Shown here: positions 18,022 through 26,866 of the stretch, one piece after another | How the letters are laid out: every line of letters starts with the position of its first letter | Numbering within the stretch: position 1 is the first letter of the stretch | Assembly (NCBI GenBank): GCA_020636045.1 | Contig: JACJYP010000031.1 | Coordinates: 1-32,566, forward strand | Direction of reading: 5' to 3' | DNA from: Lewinellaceae bacterium | Lineage (GTDB): Bacteria > Bacteroidota > Bacteroidia > Chitinophagales > Saprospiraceae | DNA length: 32,566 bases | Position numbers and translations under genes: made by a program | Notes under the pieces: generated by a model | Told to the model about the DNA's origin: nothing | The model's database searches: none | The model's input: the letters and a program-made list of their open reading frames with translations, nothing else

Positions 18022-20724
18022 TCATACGTATTCGGCCGGTGACTTGCCATAGCGCTGGCGGAACAGACGGGAGAAATAATCCGTGGAGCGAAATCCCGCT
18101 GCTTCCGCAGCATCCTTCACCGAGCGCAATTTTCCCGCTTCGAGCATCTCCCGGGCCTTCTGGAGCCGCATTTCCTGAATGAACTGGTTGGCCGACAGGC
18201 CGCTGGTCTGTCTGATCCGCTGATAAAAAGCCGTGCGCTTCATGCCAAGCAGGTCGGCCAGCAGATCGACATTGAACTGGCTGCTGTCGAGGTGATGGCG
18301 TGTCAGCCGGGTGACTTCCTCCAGCCAATTTTCATCAGCCGACAATACTGCAGAGCCGTTATCAGTAGCGAAGGTATCGCCCCATTCCCTCCGCACGGAC
18401 TGGTTGCGGAGTGCGTTTTCTACGCGCACCAGCAGCTCTTCCACCCCGAAAGGTTTCAGGATGTAATCGTCAATGCCGATGCGGAATGCCTGTAAGCGGT
18501 CGTCGCTACCGGCACGGGCAGTCAGCAGGATCACCGGTATCGTCCGCCATACGGAGTGATCCTGTAATTTTTCCAGCAATTGATAGCCGTCCATGACCGG
18601 CATCATCAGGTCCGTGATGATCAGGTCGGGCTGTTTTTCCGCCTTTTTCAGCAGCTTGATCGCTTCTTTTCCATCACCGGCGACTGAAACCCGGTAAAAA
18701 GGAGACAAGACCGTACGTAAAAACGACTGCAGATCGGTATTATCTTCAACGATCAGCAATTCCGCCCCTTCGCCGGCGGGCAGTGTTGCCTGCAGCGTAT
18801 CGGGCAAGGCCCGACGTCCGGCGGACTGCTCCAGATTTGCACTCAGGGGAATTGGGTCTTCCGTAACGCATTCTTTCAGCGGCAGATCGAGCGTAAACAA
18901 ACTGCCCTTGCCAGGCTCGCTTTCCGCTTGCAGCGCACCGCCCATCAACCTGGCCAGTTCACTGCTAAGCGCCAGTCCGATGCCGGCGCCGCCTTCGGCT
19001 TTGACATCCGGGTCCCGAGACTGAAAATACAGTTCGAAAATATGCGGCAAATCCTCCGGCGGGATGCCGCGGCCGCTGTCGCGTACGCGGATATGCAAAT
19101 ACCCCTGCCCATACGGGCACACCTGTAGCACCACTTCCCCACCGGCCGGAGTGAATTTCAGCGCATTAGAGAGCAGGTTATTCAAAATCTTGAGCATTTT
19201 CGTCCTGTCTATCCACAGCGCCAGTGATCTTTCAGGCTCGAATTCCATCCGAAGCGAAGTGTTTTGCTGTGCTGCCCCGGGCCCGAAGTTGTCTGTGATC
19301 GCCGACATAAAATCGAAAAGGTTCGTGGGCTGTTCGTGCAATTCCTGATCGGTCATCTCCGGCGATCCCAGCAACAGGAGTTCGTTGACCCGCTCGTGCA
19401 GTTGCCTGCCGTTGCGCATTACCATCGCGAGCATTTGTTTGCCCTGCGGGTTGAGTTGTCCGTTTTGCGACAGGGTCTCCAGCGGGCCCAGCATCAGGGT
19501 CAGGGGCGTCCGCAATTCATGCGATACGTTTGCAAAAAAACGCGACTTCAGTTCATCCAGGTGCCGCAATGTTTCCGCTTGATCCTCAATGAGTTGTTTC
19601 TGCAAGGTGATCTGCTCTTTTGCGCGCCGCTGCAGGTACCACGCTGCGATGCTGACCAGCAAAAGCGCCGATATCAGTATGGTGAGCCAGAGCAAAATAT
19701 TGCGGACGCGTTTTTCCGTTTCGATCTGCAGTTCTTTCTCGCGGGTGCGCAGGCGGGTCTCCCAACCCGCCAGTTGCTCGGCGCTCCGGCGTTCGTATGA
19801 ATTGCCCAGATTGCGGTAGGCCCGTTCGAGATAATAAAACGCCGCATCGCGATGGCCGCGCAGTTTTTCCAGTTGGTAAAGCGGCTCGTGCAGTTCGTTG
19901 TAATTTAACCCGGGATCGACAACCCTGATCGAATCGATCGCAGCTGCAGCAAGGTCCGCATCCCGCATCTCTATCCGCGACCAGAATAGTTGCCAGAACA
20001 GGTGTTTTACGAGTCCGGTATCGCCTATTTTTCTGGCAAAGGCAATGGTCTTGCCGATGATCTGTTCAGACTTTTTAAAATCGCCCTGATCGCTCAGAAA
20101 AGCGCCGAACATATTGCCCAGCCGGGCCCTTTGCGCCGGCACGTCAAAGCGGCCCAACAGTCGGGCAGCCTGAATGCCGTAATCGAGAAACCGTTCGTAT
20201 TGCCCCGCCTGGCCGTAATTGTCAGCCAGGGCGAGCAGTTGCCGCACCATGAAAAGTGTATCGCGCAATTGCTGCGCGATCGAAAGCGCCTGTTCGTGGT
20301 AAGGCACCGCCTTTAGCGACGAGCCGAGAAAAACTTCCCTGGAGATCATTCCCACCATTTCCAGCGCCCTCATTTCCAGGATCGGCTCCCCGTTTTCGCG
20401 TGCAAAGTCCAACGCTTTATCGACAGCCTCCGAGGCTTCCTTGTATTGTTGGCGGTTGAAGAACTCCCTTGCGCGTTCGTACTGATCCCATCCGGGATCG
20501 CCGGCATCGATGGCCGAGGGTTGTTCTTCGACAGGGATAGCCGTCGGTTTTGCCAGTAGTTCGTCCACCAGAAACCAAAGTTGCAGGCTTTTCGCCGAAT
20601 CGTAGCCGGTCGGTATCACCGTCGGCCAATGGGTGTAAATACTATCCTGCGCCACTGCCGGTCGGCAGCAGGACAATATCAAACCCCCGGCCACAAAACA
20701 TAACTTCCAATACAATGACGGCAT
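18022..20724 (-). CDS. Hybrid two-component regulator: TPR sensor, histidine kinase, receiver, AraC-type DNA-binding domain
   Basis: This single-protein phosphorelay is of the hybrid two-component system (HTCS) kind (900 aa). Residues 1-25 are a signal sequence ending AVA-QD, with LSCC that could alternatively be a lipobox. Residues ~30-310 are helical TPR-like repeats, presumably periplasmic. One membrane segment (ILLWLTILISALLLVSIAAW) sits near 340-360. The HisKA motif ANVSHELRTPL puts the phospho-accepting His near 401. The ATP-binding domain carries NLLSNALKFTP (~515), DSGRGIPP and GAGIGLALS. The receiver has IITDLMMPVMDG with the phospho-Asp near 705 and a LKPF motif. The last ~110 residues are an AraC helix-turn-helix pair. 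I chose the ATG at 20724 over the in-frame one at 20799 because it directly precedes the signal sequence and lies ~40 bp after a TACATTTG promoter. It sits between two surface-protein genes, so control of one or both is plausible but unproven. Confidence 0.92.
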   Translation of the reverse strand: MPSLYWKLCFVAGGLILSCCRPAVAQDSIYTHWPTVIPTGYDSAKSLQLWFLVDELLAKPTAIPVEEQPSAIDAGDPGWDQYERAREFFNRQQYKEASEAVDKALDFARENGEPILEMRALEMVGMISREVFLGSSLKAVPYHEQALSIAQQLRDTLFMVRQLLALADNYGQAGQYERFLDYGIQAARLLGRFDVPAQRARLGNMFGAFLSDQGDFKKSEQIIGKTIAFARKIGDTGLVKHLFWQLFWSRIEMRDADLAAAAIDSIRVVDPGLNYNELHEPLYQLEKLRGHRDAAFYYLERAYRNLGNSYERRSAEQLAGWETRLRTREKELQIETEKRVRNILLWLTILISALLLVSIAAWYLQRRAKEQITLQKQLIEDQAETLRHLDELKSRFFANVSHELRTPLTLMLGPLETLSQNGQLNPQGKQMLAMVMRNGRQLHERVNELLLLGSPEMTDQELHEQPTNLFDFMSAITDNFGPGAAQQNTSLRMEFEPERSLALWIDRTKMLKILNNLLSNALKFTPAGGEVVLQVCPYGQGYLHIRVRDSGRGIPPEDLPHIFELYFQSRDPDVKAEGGAGIGLALSSELARLMGGALQAESEPGKGSLFTLDLPLKECVTEDPIPLSANLEQSAGRRALPDTLQATLPAGEGAELLIVEDNTDLQSFLRTVLSPFYRVSVAGDGKEAIKLLKKAEKQPDLIITDLMMPVMDGYQLLEKLQDHSVWRTIPVILLTARAGSDDRLQAFRIGIDDYILKPFGVEELLVRVENALRNQSVRREWGDTFATDNGSAVLSADENWLEEVTRLTRHHLDSSQFNVDLLADLLGMKRTAFYQRIRQTSGLSANQFIQEMRLQKAREMLEAGKLRSVKDAAEAAGFRSTDYFSRLFRQRYGKSPAEYV

Positions 20725-20763
20725 AAACGTTTTCCGCGGTATGTTTTCTTTCCGTATGAAAAA

Positions 20764-20771
20764 CAAATGTA
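20764..20771 (-). promoter_or_regulatory. Bacteroidota -7 promoter element for the hybrid regulator
   Basis: The minus strand reads TACATTTG, a full match to TAnnTTTG, about 40 bp upstream of the chosen ATG at 20724. No good -33 TTG at the usual 19-bp spacing was seen. The element lies inside the longer alternative reading frame, which argues for the shorter start. Confidence 0.6.
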
Positions 20772-20842
20772 TGGAAGGCCGGCGGAAAACAGGCAACAAG
20801 TTGGCGCCGGACGAGGCGTTACAGGCATTTCAGAAGCAAAAA

Positions 20843-20897
20843 AGGCTCGTCCGGCTGAATTCTGCTGGTTTACAGCACATTACAGCCGGACGAGCCT
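20843..20897 (-). terminator. Strong intrinsic terminator of the dockerin/T9SS gene
   Basis: A perfect 15-bp stem (AGGCTCGTCCGGCTG and its complement) encloses a second small stem (TGCTG/CAGCA). It is followed on the minus strand by a run of six T. It starts 21 bp past the stop codon at 20919 and separates that gene from the regulator's promoter. Confidence 0.87.
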
Positions 20898-20918
20898 CAA
20901 AAAACGAACGTACAAGGC

Positions 20919-23900
20919 TTACTGCCCTGTCAGCACCATCTTTTTCGTCAGCACACCGTAGGGTGATGTCAGTTCGTAAAACAGCACGCCTTGCGGAACC
21001 GCTCCCTGCATATCGACTTCGACTTCATTCCTTCCCGCAGGGTACCATCCGGCGTATTCCTGCAACAGACGTCCGCTCAAATCGTAGACGCGCAGTTGTG
21101 CCTCACAGGCCTCCGGCAGCGCAAAACCGATCACCGTCGAACCGGAAAACGGGTTGGGCCGGTTCTGGAACAATTGCATCCCGGTATTATTTGCCGGCTG
21201 GCCGGCAGAGGTGCTTTCCAAATAAACCCACTCCACTTCCGATTCTTCCAGCGCGTCGGTATAAGCCAGCGCCGGCAACTCCGTTTCATCGAGCAACAGC
21301 GCCTCGCCAAGTTTGAAACCGGCGCCCAGGCTCTTGAAGCGCAGCAGGAACAGCGGGGCATCTTCGGCTATCGGAATGCCCGCAGGCTGCGACCAGACGA
21401 CGCGTATTTCACCTTCCGCTACCTTGAATATGCCAAAATTATCGGCCTGCAGCGGCAGCGTATTTCCGGGCTGGATATCGATCAATTCCAGCAATGCCGG
21501 GTCGAAACGAAGTGCGCACTGGAATGCCGCAAGGTTGTCCTTCTGCCCCGCCGATATCTGTACCTCCATGATTTCTCCGGCCTCAGGCGACCGATCGTCC
21601 AGGCGTAATACCAGCGGCTGTTCCGGCGCCAGATTGGCCGGGTTGGCATCGCCCGTCACATCGCCGATCTTCATGCCGACAAAATCCTGGTCGGTCTGGC
21701 TCTCTGTAATACTTGTAAATACGATCTGCTCGGGAAAACCCCAGGGCGGGTTTGACAACACCCATGATAAAGGTACGAAGCGCCAGGAGGTGTTGAACAG
21801 GTTGTTGGCAACGGGATTGCCCAGCAAGGCCTGGTTCAGCAAGGTAGCATCGAGCCCCGAAACGGAATTACTTTTATTCACATCGGCGCAGACCAGTATA
21901 TAAGGATCGGTGATGGGGGTTATATTGGCGACGTGCTGCTGGATGGCCGTGACGTCGCCGGCAGTTACCCCGTTAAATTTGTTGATGTTTTTAACCGGTT
22001 TTAATGTAAAACTGCCTGAACTGACCATCGTGGAAATTGAATACTCGCCGAACAGGTCTGTCGCTTCGCTGCCGGCAGCCGAGCCGGTAAGGTTGACCGT
22101 GGCGTCTTTAACGCCGCTCACGTCGTCGCGCTCCCAGGTAATTTTACCGCTGAAATCAATGTTGCAGGTGATCACAGAGACTTCCACTGCATCTGTATTG
22201 GAGCAGCCGTTGCCTGCTGTCACTGTTACGGAATATCCCTGTGGGCCCGTTGCTGCGGGCAGGGCAGTGGTGGAAGGGTTTCCCGACGGGTTGCCGATCC
22301 CGCTCCCCGACCAGGACACGGTGCTCGTTGCAGCAGCGGCGATGGAAAGGTCGATGGTGACGCCGAAACAAACCGGATTCGAACTAACGGTGATGTCAGC
22401 CGGCGGTGTAGCAAGTAAGATGTCCGACAGCTTGTTACAAGTACTCGTGCAGCCATTTGCACCCGTAACTGTGAGATAAAGGGTGAAATTTCCTGCAAGG
22501 TTGCCGGCATTGACGGAGACAGACTGTTCGTTGGTAAGACCCGGGATCGAACCGTCGCCGCCGATGCTCCAGGCGTAGGCACTCATGTTGTCCGGGGCCG
22601 TATAGATGTTGCCCGGGGAGTTGTCGCAAACGTAGTCTGCGCCGGAGATGCTGCACGACGGCAACGGGAGCGTATGTACCGTGTCTGAGATCGCTCCGCT
22701 TAAACAACCGTCTGCGTCTTTCACCACCATCATGTATGGCGCTGCGGCAAGGCCGGTAAATGTCGCGCCGCTCTGATAAACGGAGCCGCCGTTTTTCGAA
22801 TACATATATGGCGCCGTACCGCCGGTTACACCGGTTATGGCGATCTCGCCGTTGTTGCTGCCGGTACAGGCATCGGTAGATGTGGACGTGAAAGTAATGG
22901 TCGGGCAAACCGGCGTCGCTGTGGCCTCTGATATCCGAACGATCACATTGGTGATACTTGAGGTATAGGGGCCGCTGGCATCGTGGTAATCATCCCAAAA
23001 ACGCACTGTCAGGTTGCCGCCGCCGACATATTCCCTGTTTAATACGCCCGTCCAGTAAAGTGTGGTAGCGTTGGGATTGGGCATCGCGCCGCTGGTAGCG
23101 CGGGATACGTCTTTGTAAATGACAGACGCGCCGTTACTGATCTCGACATTCATCGTGTTCGACCAGGCGACGTTGCCCGTCCCTACAAAGTTCGCCGTAA
23201 CTTCAAAAAACAGGTAATCGCCGGTAACCCCCGCCGTACTCAATGCGGTAGATACGCCCGGCGTATTGCTGGTCACCGTTCCCGGGGAAAAGGTGGCAAA
23301 CACATGCGGCTGCGCTATCTTGTAAATGGTAACGTTCACATTGGTGATACTTGACGTGTATGGGCCGCTGGCGTCGTGGTAGTCGTCCCAGAATCGCACC
23401 GTAAGGTTACCACCCGTATATTTTTTATTCAGCACACCTGTCCAGTGGAGGGTTGTGGCGTTGGGATTGAGCATCGCACCGCTGGTAGCGCGGGATACGT
23501 CTTTGTAAATGACAGAAGCGCCGTCGCTGATCTCGACATTCATCGTGTTCGACCACGCGACGTTGCCCGTCCCTACAAAGTTTGCCGTTATTTCAAAAAA
23601 CAGATAATCGCCGCTGATGCCGCTCGTATTCAATGCAGTGGATACGCCTGGAGTATTGCTGGTTACCGTCCCGGGGGAAAATGCGGCAAATGCATGCGGC
23701 ATCGACGGCTGATGGATCGTCACGACCACATTCGTCACGCTTGAAGTGTAGGGGCCGCTGGCGTCGTGGTAGTCGTCCCAAAAACGCACCGTCAGGTTGC
23801 CGCCGCCGACGTATTCCCTTTGCAATACGCCCGTCCAGTAGAGTGTAGTAGCGTTGGGATTGGGCATCGCGCCACTGGTGGCGTGCGACACGTCTTTGTA

Positions 23901-24188
23901 AATGACAGACGCACCGTTACTGATCTCGACATTCATAGAATTCGACCAGGCTACGTTGCCCGTTCCCACAAAGTCTGCCGTTATCTCAAAGTACAAATAA
24001 TCGCCGGTGACGCCCGCCGTGCTTAATGCAGTTGACACACCCGCTGTATTACTCGTCACTGTTCCCGGGGAGAAGGTGGCAAATGTATGCGACTGTGCCC
24101 GGGTACTGTCAGCAATGCCGACGCAAATCAGGACAGCCATGATGAGTTTGATGAAGAAAGGGCTGAAACGGGTGTCAAGGCTATTCAT
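20919..24188 (-). CDS. Secreted T9SS cargo with triple 130-aa repeat, SprB/PKD-like, dockerin-like and cohesin-like modules
   Basis: This 1,089-aa protein starts with a signal peptide ending STRA-Q (~31). Three repeats of 130-132 residues follow (~33-424), sharing FSPGTVTSNT, VGTGNVAWSN, SGAMPNPNATTLYWTGVL and VRFWDDYHDASGPYTSS. I do not recognise this family. Residues ~430-510 resemble a SprB repeat (ACTGSNNGEIAITGVTGGTAPY). Two PKD/Ig-like domains and a short beta-sandwich (KDATVNLTGSAAG) come next. Residues ~745-810 look like a type I dockerin: a degenerate first calcium loop and a good second one (DVNKSNSVSGLD). Residues ~870-1000 are cohesin-like (GEIMEVQISAGQ, LRFDPALLELIDIQPG). The last ~82 residues are a T9SS type A sorting domain (NRPNPFSGSTVIGFALPEA ... 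KKMVLTGQ). The dockerin-cohesin-sorting-domain tail is known in Saprospiraceae. A role as a surface-attached binding or scaffold protein is inferred. No enzyme domain was seen. Confidence 0.9.
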   Translation of the reverse strand: MNSLDTRFSPFFIKLIMAVLICVGIADSTRAQSHTFATFSPGTVTSNTAGVSTALSTAGVTGDYLYFEITADFVGTGNVAWSNSMNVEISNGASVIYKDVSHATSGAMPNPNATTLYWTGVLQREYVGGGNLTVRFWDDYHDASGPYTSSVTNVVVTIHQPSMPHAFAAFSPGTVTSNTPGVSTALNTSGISGDYLFFEITANFVGTGNVAWSNTMNVEISDGASVIYKDVSRATSGAMLNPNATTLHWTGVLNKKYTGGNLTVRFWDDYHDASGPYTSSITNVNVTIYKIAQPHVFATFSPGTVTSNTPGVSTALSTAGVTGDYLFFEVTANFVGTGNVAWSNTMNVEISNGASVIYKDVSRATSGAMPNPNATTLYWTGVLNREYVGGGNLTVRFWDDYHDASGPYTSSITNVIVRISEATATPVCPTITFTSTSTDACTGSNNGEIAITGVTGGTAPYMYSKNGGSVYQSGATFTGLAAAPYMMVVKDADGCLSGAISDTVHTLPLPSCSISGADYVCDNSPGNIYTAPDNMSAYAWSIGGDGSIPGLTNEQSVSVNAGNLAGNFTLYLTVTGANGCTSTCNKLSDILLATPPADITVSSNPVCFGVTIDLSIAAAATSTVSWSGSGIGNPSGNPSTTALPAATGPQGYSVTVTAGNGCSNTDAVEVSVITCNIDFSGKITWERDDVSGVKDATVNLTGSAAGSEATDLFGEYSISTMVSSGSFTLKPVKNINKFNGVTAGDVTAIQQHVANITPITDPYILVCADVNKSNSVSGLDATLLNQALLGNPVANNLFNTSWRFVPLSWVLSNPPWGFPEQIVFTSITESQTDQDFVGMKIGDVTGDANPANLAPEQPLVLRLDDRSPEAGEIMEVQISAGQKDNLAAFQCALRFDPALLELIDIQPGNTLPLQADNFGIFKVAEGEIRVVWSQPAGIPIAEDAPLFLLRFKSLGAGFKLGEALLLDETELPALAYTDALEESEVEWVYLESTSAGQPANNTGMQLFQNRPNPFSGSTVIGFALPEACEAQLRVYDLSGRLLQEYAGWYPAGRNEVEVDMQGAVPQGVLFYELTSPYGVLTKKMVLTGQ
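22917..24092 (-). repeat. Three tandem ~130-aa repeats in the dockerin/T9SS protein
   Basis: Units run approximately 24092-23703, 23702-23310 and 23309-22917. The landmark encoding SGPYT sits at 23754, 23364 and 22971, giving periods of 390 and 393 bp. The units are highly similar at the DNA level as well, with long shared stretches around the GTGNVAWSN and KDVS codons, which suggests recent duplication or ongoing gene conversion. Confidence 0.92.
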
Positions 24189-24731
24189 TATCTATCATTT
24201 TGGTTGAGCGCGTCTCTGCATTGATGAATGCGAGTTTGGGACTCATTTGATTTAACTTCAAATACTTAAATATGGAACAGACGGGGATTATACTTCCGGT
24301 AACTATCAAAAAAACACATCGCCTTCGAAAGGCGGCAGACACCGAATCTAATATGCTGTCAATGTGCCTCTGTCATCGGCAGCCAATCGGAAAACAGGAA
24401 GGGAAATGAAACAGAGCCGGCAAGGACCGGGATACGATTACATCCTTTTGTTGACTCAACTCCGGATGAAAGATAAGGGCTTCAGGGTCCGCATGTAAAT
24501 ATCAGCGGCCAAGATATGATATATATGACTGAAATAAAGGAGGCAATTTTTATAAAACGCCATTCACTCAGATACGGGAGGGGCCCTGGCCGCCATGCGC
24601 TGATCCTGAGCATGGCGATCGCAGCCCAGGCGCCGTGCATCACCCGATAGAAAGAAAAAGGGAAGTTCGCACAGCGACGCTTCCTGTCTCCGTATATTCA
24701 AAAAAAGAGAAAAATGTGCCCTGTCCCGCGA
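24189..24731. other. Non-coding region between two T9SS cargo genes
   Basis: No gene is supported. It is AT-rich near 24240-24320 and contains a terminator for the downstream-facing gene at 24650-24684. I did not find a matching TAnnTTTG element for the 24188 gene. Confidence 0.55.
24650..24684 (-). terminator. Probable intrinsic terminator of the GATase1-like gene
   Basis: On the minus strand GGAAG...CTTCC with an inner CGC/GCG pair is followed by CTTTTTCTTTC. It lies about 50 bp past the stop at 24732. The stem is interrupted, so confidence is moderate. Confidence 0.55.
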
Positions 24732-25943
24732 CTACTGCGAAGCGGTTTTCACCACTTTGCGCACGGAGGTTTTATCTCCCGTTTTGCAGCGCAAGAAATA
24801 AACACCCGGCGAGAGGTTGGGCAATTCGAGCCGGTAGAAGCCGCTGGTCAGGCTTTTTTGCGGGAGCACAAGGGCTGCGATGCGGCCGCTTTCATCGGTC
24901 ATATCCACTTCGACGGTAGCGGCATTTTTTAACTCTATATCGAGCGTAGCCTTGTCGTAGTAGGGGTTCGGGTATATCTTCAGGTCGAATAGATCCTCCC
25001 GCTGGGCCCCGCTGCCGGCATGCAGCACTTCTTCGCTGCGCCGGGGTGCGCGCTGCAGGAGCGCCGTATTGGCTGCCAGGTCCGCTGATTTGGCGCGTAG
25101 TTGCACTGCCCAGCGGAGCGCATTGACCAGCATTCGTGCCGTCTCGGTCTGCTCAAAGTAATACTCCATGCCGAGGTACACGACCTTGCCGGCGCCCATC
25201 GATTTGTAACCCACTACGGGGTAATTGTGCAGCGCAGCCGGATCTGCCTCTTCGCGGTTATCCGTCCAGCAGCTCACGGGCGAATCGTCTTCCCGGTAGC
25301 CAAGCACATCCACCAGTGTCACAAAATCGGGGTCGGAAACCTCGATAGGATAAACAAAATCGCTCAGGGGAAAACGGCTGGCGGTGCCTTGCAAAATGGG
25401 GTGTTCGGAAACCATTGCATGCACGACCGGCTCTGAACAAAAATAACCGAACTCGACATTGAACAGTCCGTATTGCTGCAACATCCTGAAATCGTCAGTG
25501 CCGGTGAATACGACCAGTCCGCCCTGCCGGACAAACTCGGCCAGCAGTTTTCCATAGGTTTTTACGGTCTCCGATTCGTTGCCGAAGGGATAGGTGACCA
25601 CCACGGCATCATGGGTGGCCAAAGCCAGTTTCAGTTCGTAAAGAGAGCCTTGCCAGAATTCGCTGATCGACGATGCCCGCAGGCGACTTTCGATCAGTTG
25701 GCGCACTTTGGCAGCGTAAGTGCTGTCATAAGCGCTGTAATTGAGCATCAGGATATTGAGTACCGTGCTGGTATCCGCTTCCGGCGACCCCGTCAGCGCA
25801 TATTCAAATCCGGCATCGGCATCGGCCGCTGCGGCGGTGTGGTTCGAAAAGAGACGGTCGTCGCACTTCGGGTCTTCCGCCCGGAAAGCCGTCAGGCATA
25901 TAAAGCCGGACACCAGCGCGAAAAGAGAGTAAACTCGAAGCAT
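24732..25943 (-). CDS. Secreted GATase1/ThuA-like protein with T9SS sorting domain
   Basis: This 403-aa protein begins with a signal peptide (LFALVSGFICLTAFRA). Residues ~60-285 have the alternating strand-helix layout of a class I glutamine-amidotransferase-like (ThuA/DUF4350-type) fold: VLNILMLNYSAYDS, DAVVVTYPFGNES, FVRQGGLVVFTGTDD, SEHPILQ and GAGKVVYLGMEYYFEQTE. The HPI motif after a variable loop and the closing 'G.GKVVYLG' strand are typical of this group, which often lacks a catalytic triad. I see no clear nucleophile elbow, so a binding or sugar-related role cannot be told from an enzymatic one. The last ~85 residues form a T9SS type A sorting domain (LKIYPNPYYDKATLDIEL, LSPGVYFLRCKTGD). 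A well-spaced promoter lies ~115 bp upstream and a terminator follows, so it is likely transcribed alone. Confidence 0.8.
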   Translation of the reverse strand: MLRVYSLFALVSGFICLTAFRAEDPKCDDRLFSNHTAAAADADAGFEYALTGSPEADTSTVLNILMLNYSAYDSTYAAKVRQLIESRLRASSISEFWQGSLYELKLALATHDAVVVTYPFGNESETVKTYGKLLAEFVRQGGLVVFTGTDDFRMLQQYGLFNVEFGYFCSEPVVHAMVSEHPILQGTASRFPLSDFVYPIEVSDPDFVTLVDVLGYREDDSPVSCWTDNREEADPAALHNYPVVGYKSMGAGKVVYLGMEYYFEQTETARMLVNALRWAVQLRAKSADLAANTALLQRAPRRSEEVLHAGSGAQREDLFDLKIYPNPYYDKATLDIELKNAATVEVDMTDESGRIAALVLPQKSLTSGFYRLELPNLSPGVYFLRCKTGDKTSVRKVVKTASQ

Positions 25944-26057
25944 GAGGGTGTAAAATTTTATTGCGATCTGAAAACTGGTTTTGTCAGAAAACGCCGGAAG
26001 CGGCAGGTATGGTACAAGCGGCGGCGCTTTTTGTCAAGATCAGTCAATTCGGGGGCA

Positions 26058-26087
26058 CAAAGTTAGCGCTTTCAACTTTAGCACCAA
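26058..26087 (-). promoter_or_regulatory. Bacteroidota promoter for the GATase1-like gene
   Basis: The minus strand shows a -33 TTG (plus-strand 26085-26087), exactly 19 bp, then TAACTTTG (plus-strand 26058-26065). Both the TAnnTTTG match and the spacing fit the Bacteroidota sigma-ABfr consensus. The predicted leader is about 105 nt, with ATG at 25943. Confidence 0.75.
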
Positions 26088-26127
26088 TACCCTGACGGGG
26101 GTCAAAAATCATACCGCCTTCATAGAT

Positions 26128-26166
26128 CAAAAAACCGCCCGAAGGTTGCATCAACCTCCGGGCGGT
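26128..26166 (-). terminator. Intrinsic terminator of the YceI-family gene
   Basis: The stem is ACCGCCCG/CGGGCGGT plus AGGTT/AACCT with a single internal mismatch and a short loop, followed on the minus strand by TTTTTT. It lies about 55 bp past the stop codon at 26220 and just upstream of the next gene's promoter. Confidence 0.87.
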
Positions 26167-26219
26167 CCGTTAAATGCGCTCCCGGGTGTTCGGCGGGAGG
26201 CTTGCAGTCAATAATTTCC

Positions 26220-26801
26220 TTATTTCTTGGCGACCAGCGAGATCTGCAGGTCAAATTCGTCGTAGATGGTCTTGTCGCCCAGGCCGTCGAAGAAAGAGCC
26301 GGAGCCGTAGCGTACGTTGTATTCCGAACGGTCGATCGTCATTTTGCCGCTGGCGGTGACTTTGCCGTCGGTTTCGGAGGCAGTGGCGAAGAATTTCACT
26401 TCTTTGGTCGTTTCCTTGATGGTCAGGTTACCGACGATCTTGTAATTGCCCTTGGTGTCCTGCGGGATCGCCTTGGTGATCACAAATTTGGAAGTCGGAT
26501 ACTTTTCAACACCAAAAAAGTCTTCGCTTTTCAGGTGACCCACCAGTTTCTGGGCCCATTCGCCTTCCTGATCGGTGCAGGTGATGGAATTCATGTCGAT
26601 CTCGAACGAACCGCCCGTCAGTTGGCCGTTGTCCCAGCTCAGGTTGCCGTTTTTGATCTTCACGGTGCCGGTGTGTTTGCCGGTCACTTTGTAGCCGGTC
26701 CATACAACCGTGCTCGAGTTTACATCCACATTATAGGAAGTGGGTGCGTAGGCGGACATAGCCAGAATGGCCAGAAGCGGGAGGAAAAGCAGTTTTTTCA
26801 T
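26220..26801 (-). CDS. YceI-family periplasmic lipocalin-like protein
   Basis: This 193-aa protein has the signal peptide MKKLLFLPLLAILAMSAYA followed by the YceI beta-barrel. Family landmarks in order are YNVDVNSSTVVWTGYKVTGK near the N-terminus, GTVKIKNGNLSWDNGQLTGG, a strand with FEIDMNSI, GHLKSEDFFGVEKYPTSKF, GNYKIVGNLTIKETTKEV and the closing DRSEYNVRYGSGSFFDGLGD. YceI proteins bind lipids or isoprenoids in the periplasm. The ligand here is unknown. The ATG at 26801 was chosen because it starts the signal peptide. The in-frame ATG at 26859-26861 overlaps the promoter element. It is a monocistronic unit with its own promoter and terminator. Confidence 0.95.
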   Translation of the reverse strand: MKKLLFLPLLAILAMSAYAPTSYNVDVNSSTVVWTGYKVTGKHTGTVKIKNGNLSWDNGQLTGGSFEIDMNSITCTDQEGEWAQKLVGHLKSEDFFGVEKYPTSKFVITKAIPQDTKGNYKIVGNLTIKETTKEVKFFATASETDGKVTASGKMTIDRSEYNVRYGSGSFFDGLGDKTIYDEFDLQISLVAKK

Positions 26802-26858
26802 GTTTTTTTCAAAAATTTGATGAAACGGTGAATTAAGATGCGTGAGCAAACGCTGCGG

Positions 26859-26866
26859 CAAAGTTA
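26859..26866 (-). promoter_or_regulatory. Bacteroidota -7 promoter element for the YceI gene
   Basis: The minus strand reads TAACTTTG, identical to the element before the GATase1-like gene, about 58 bp upstream of the ATG at 26801. No -33 TTG at ideal spacing was found. Confidence 0.6.
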
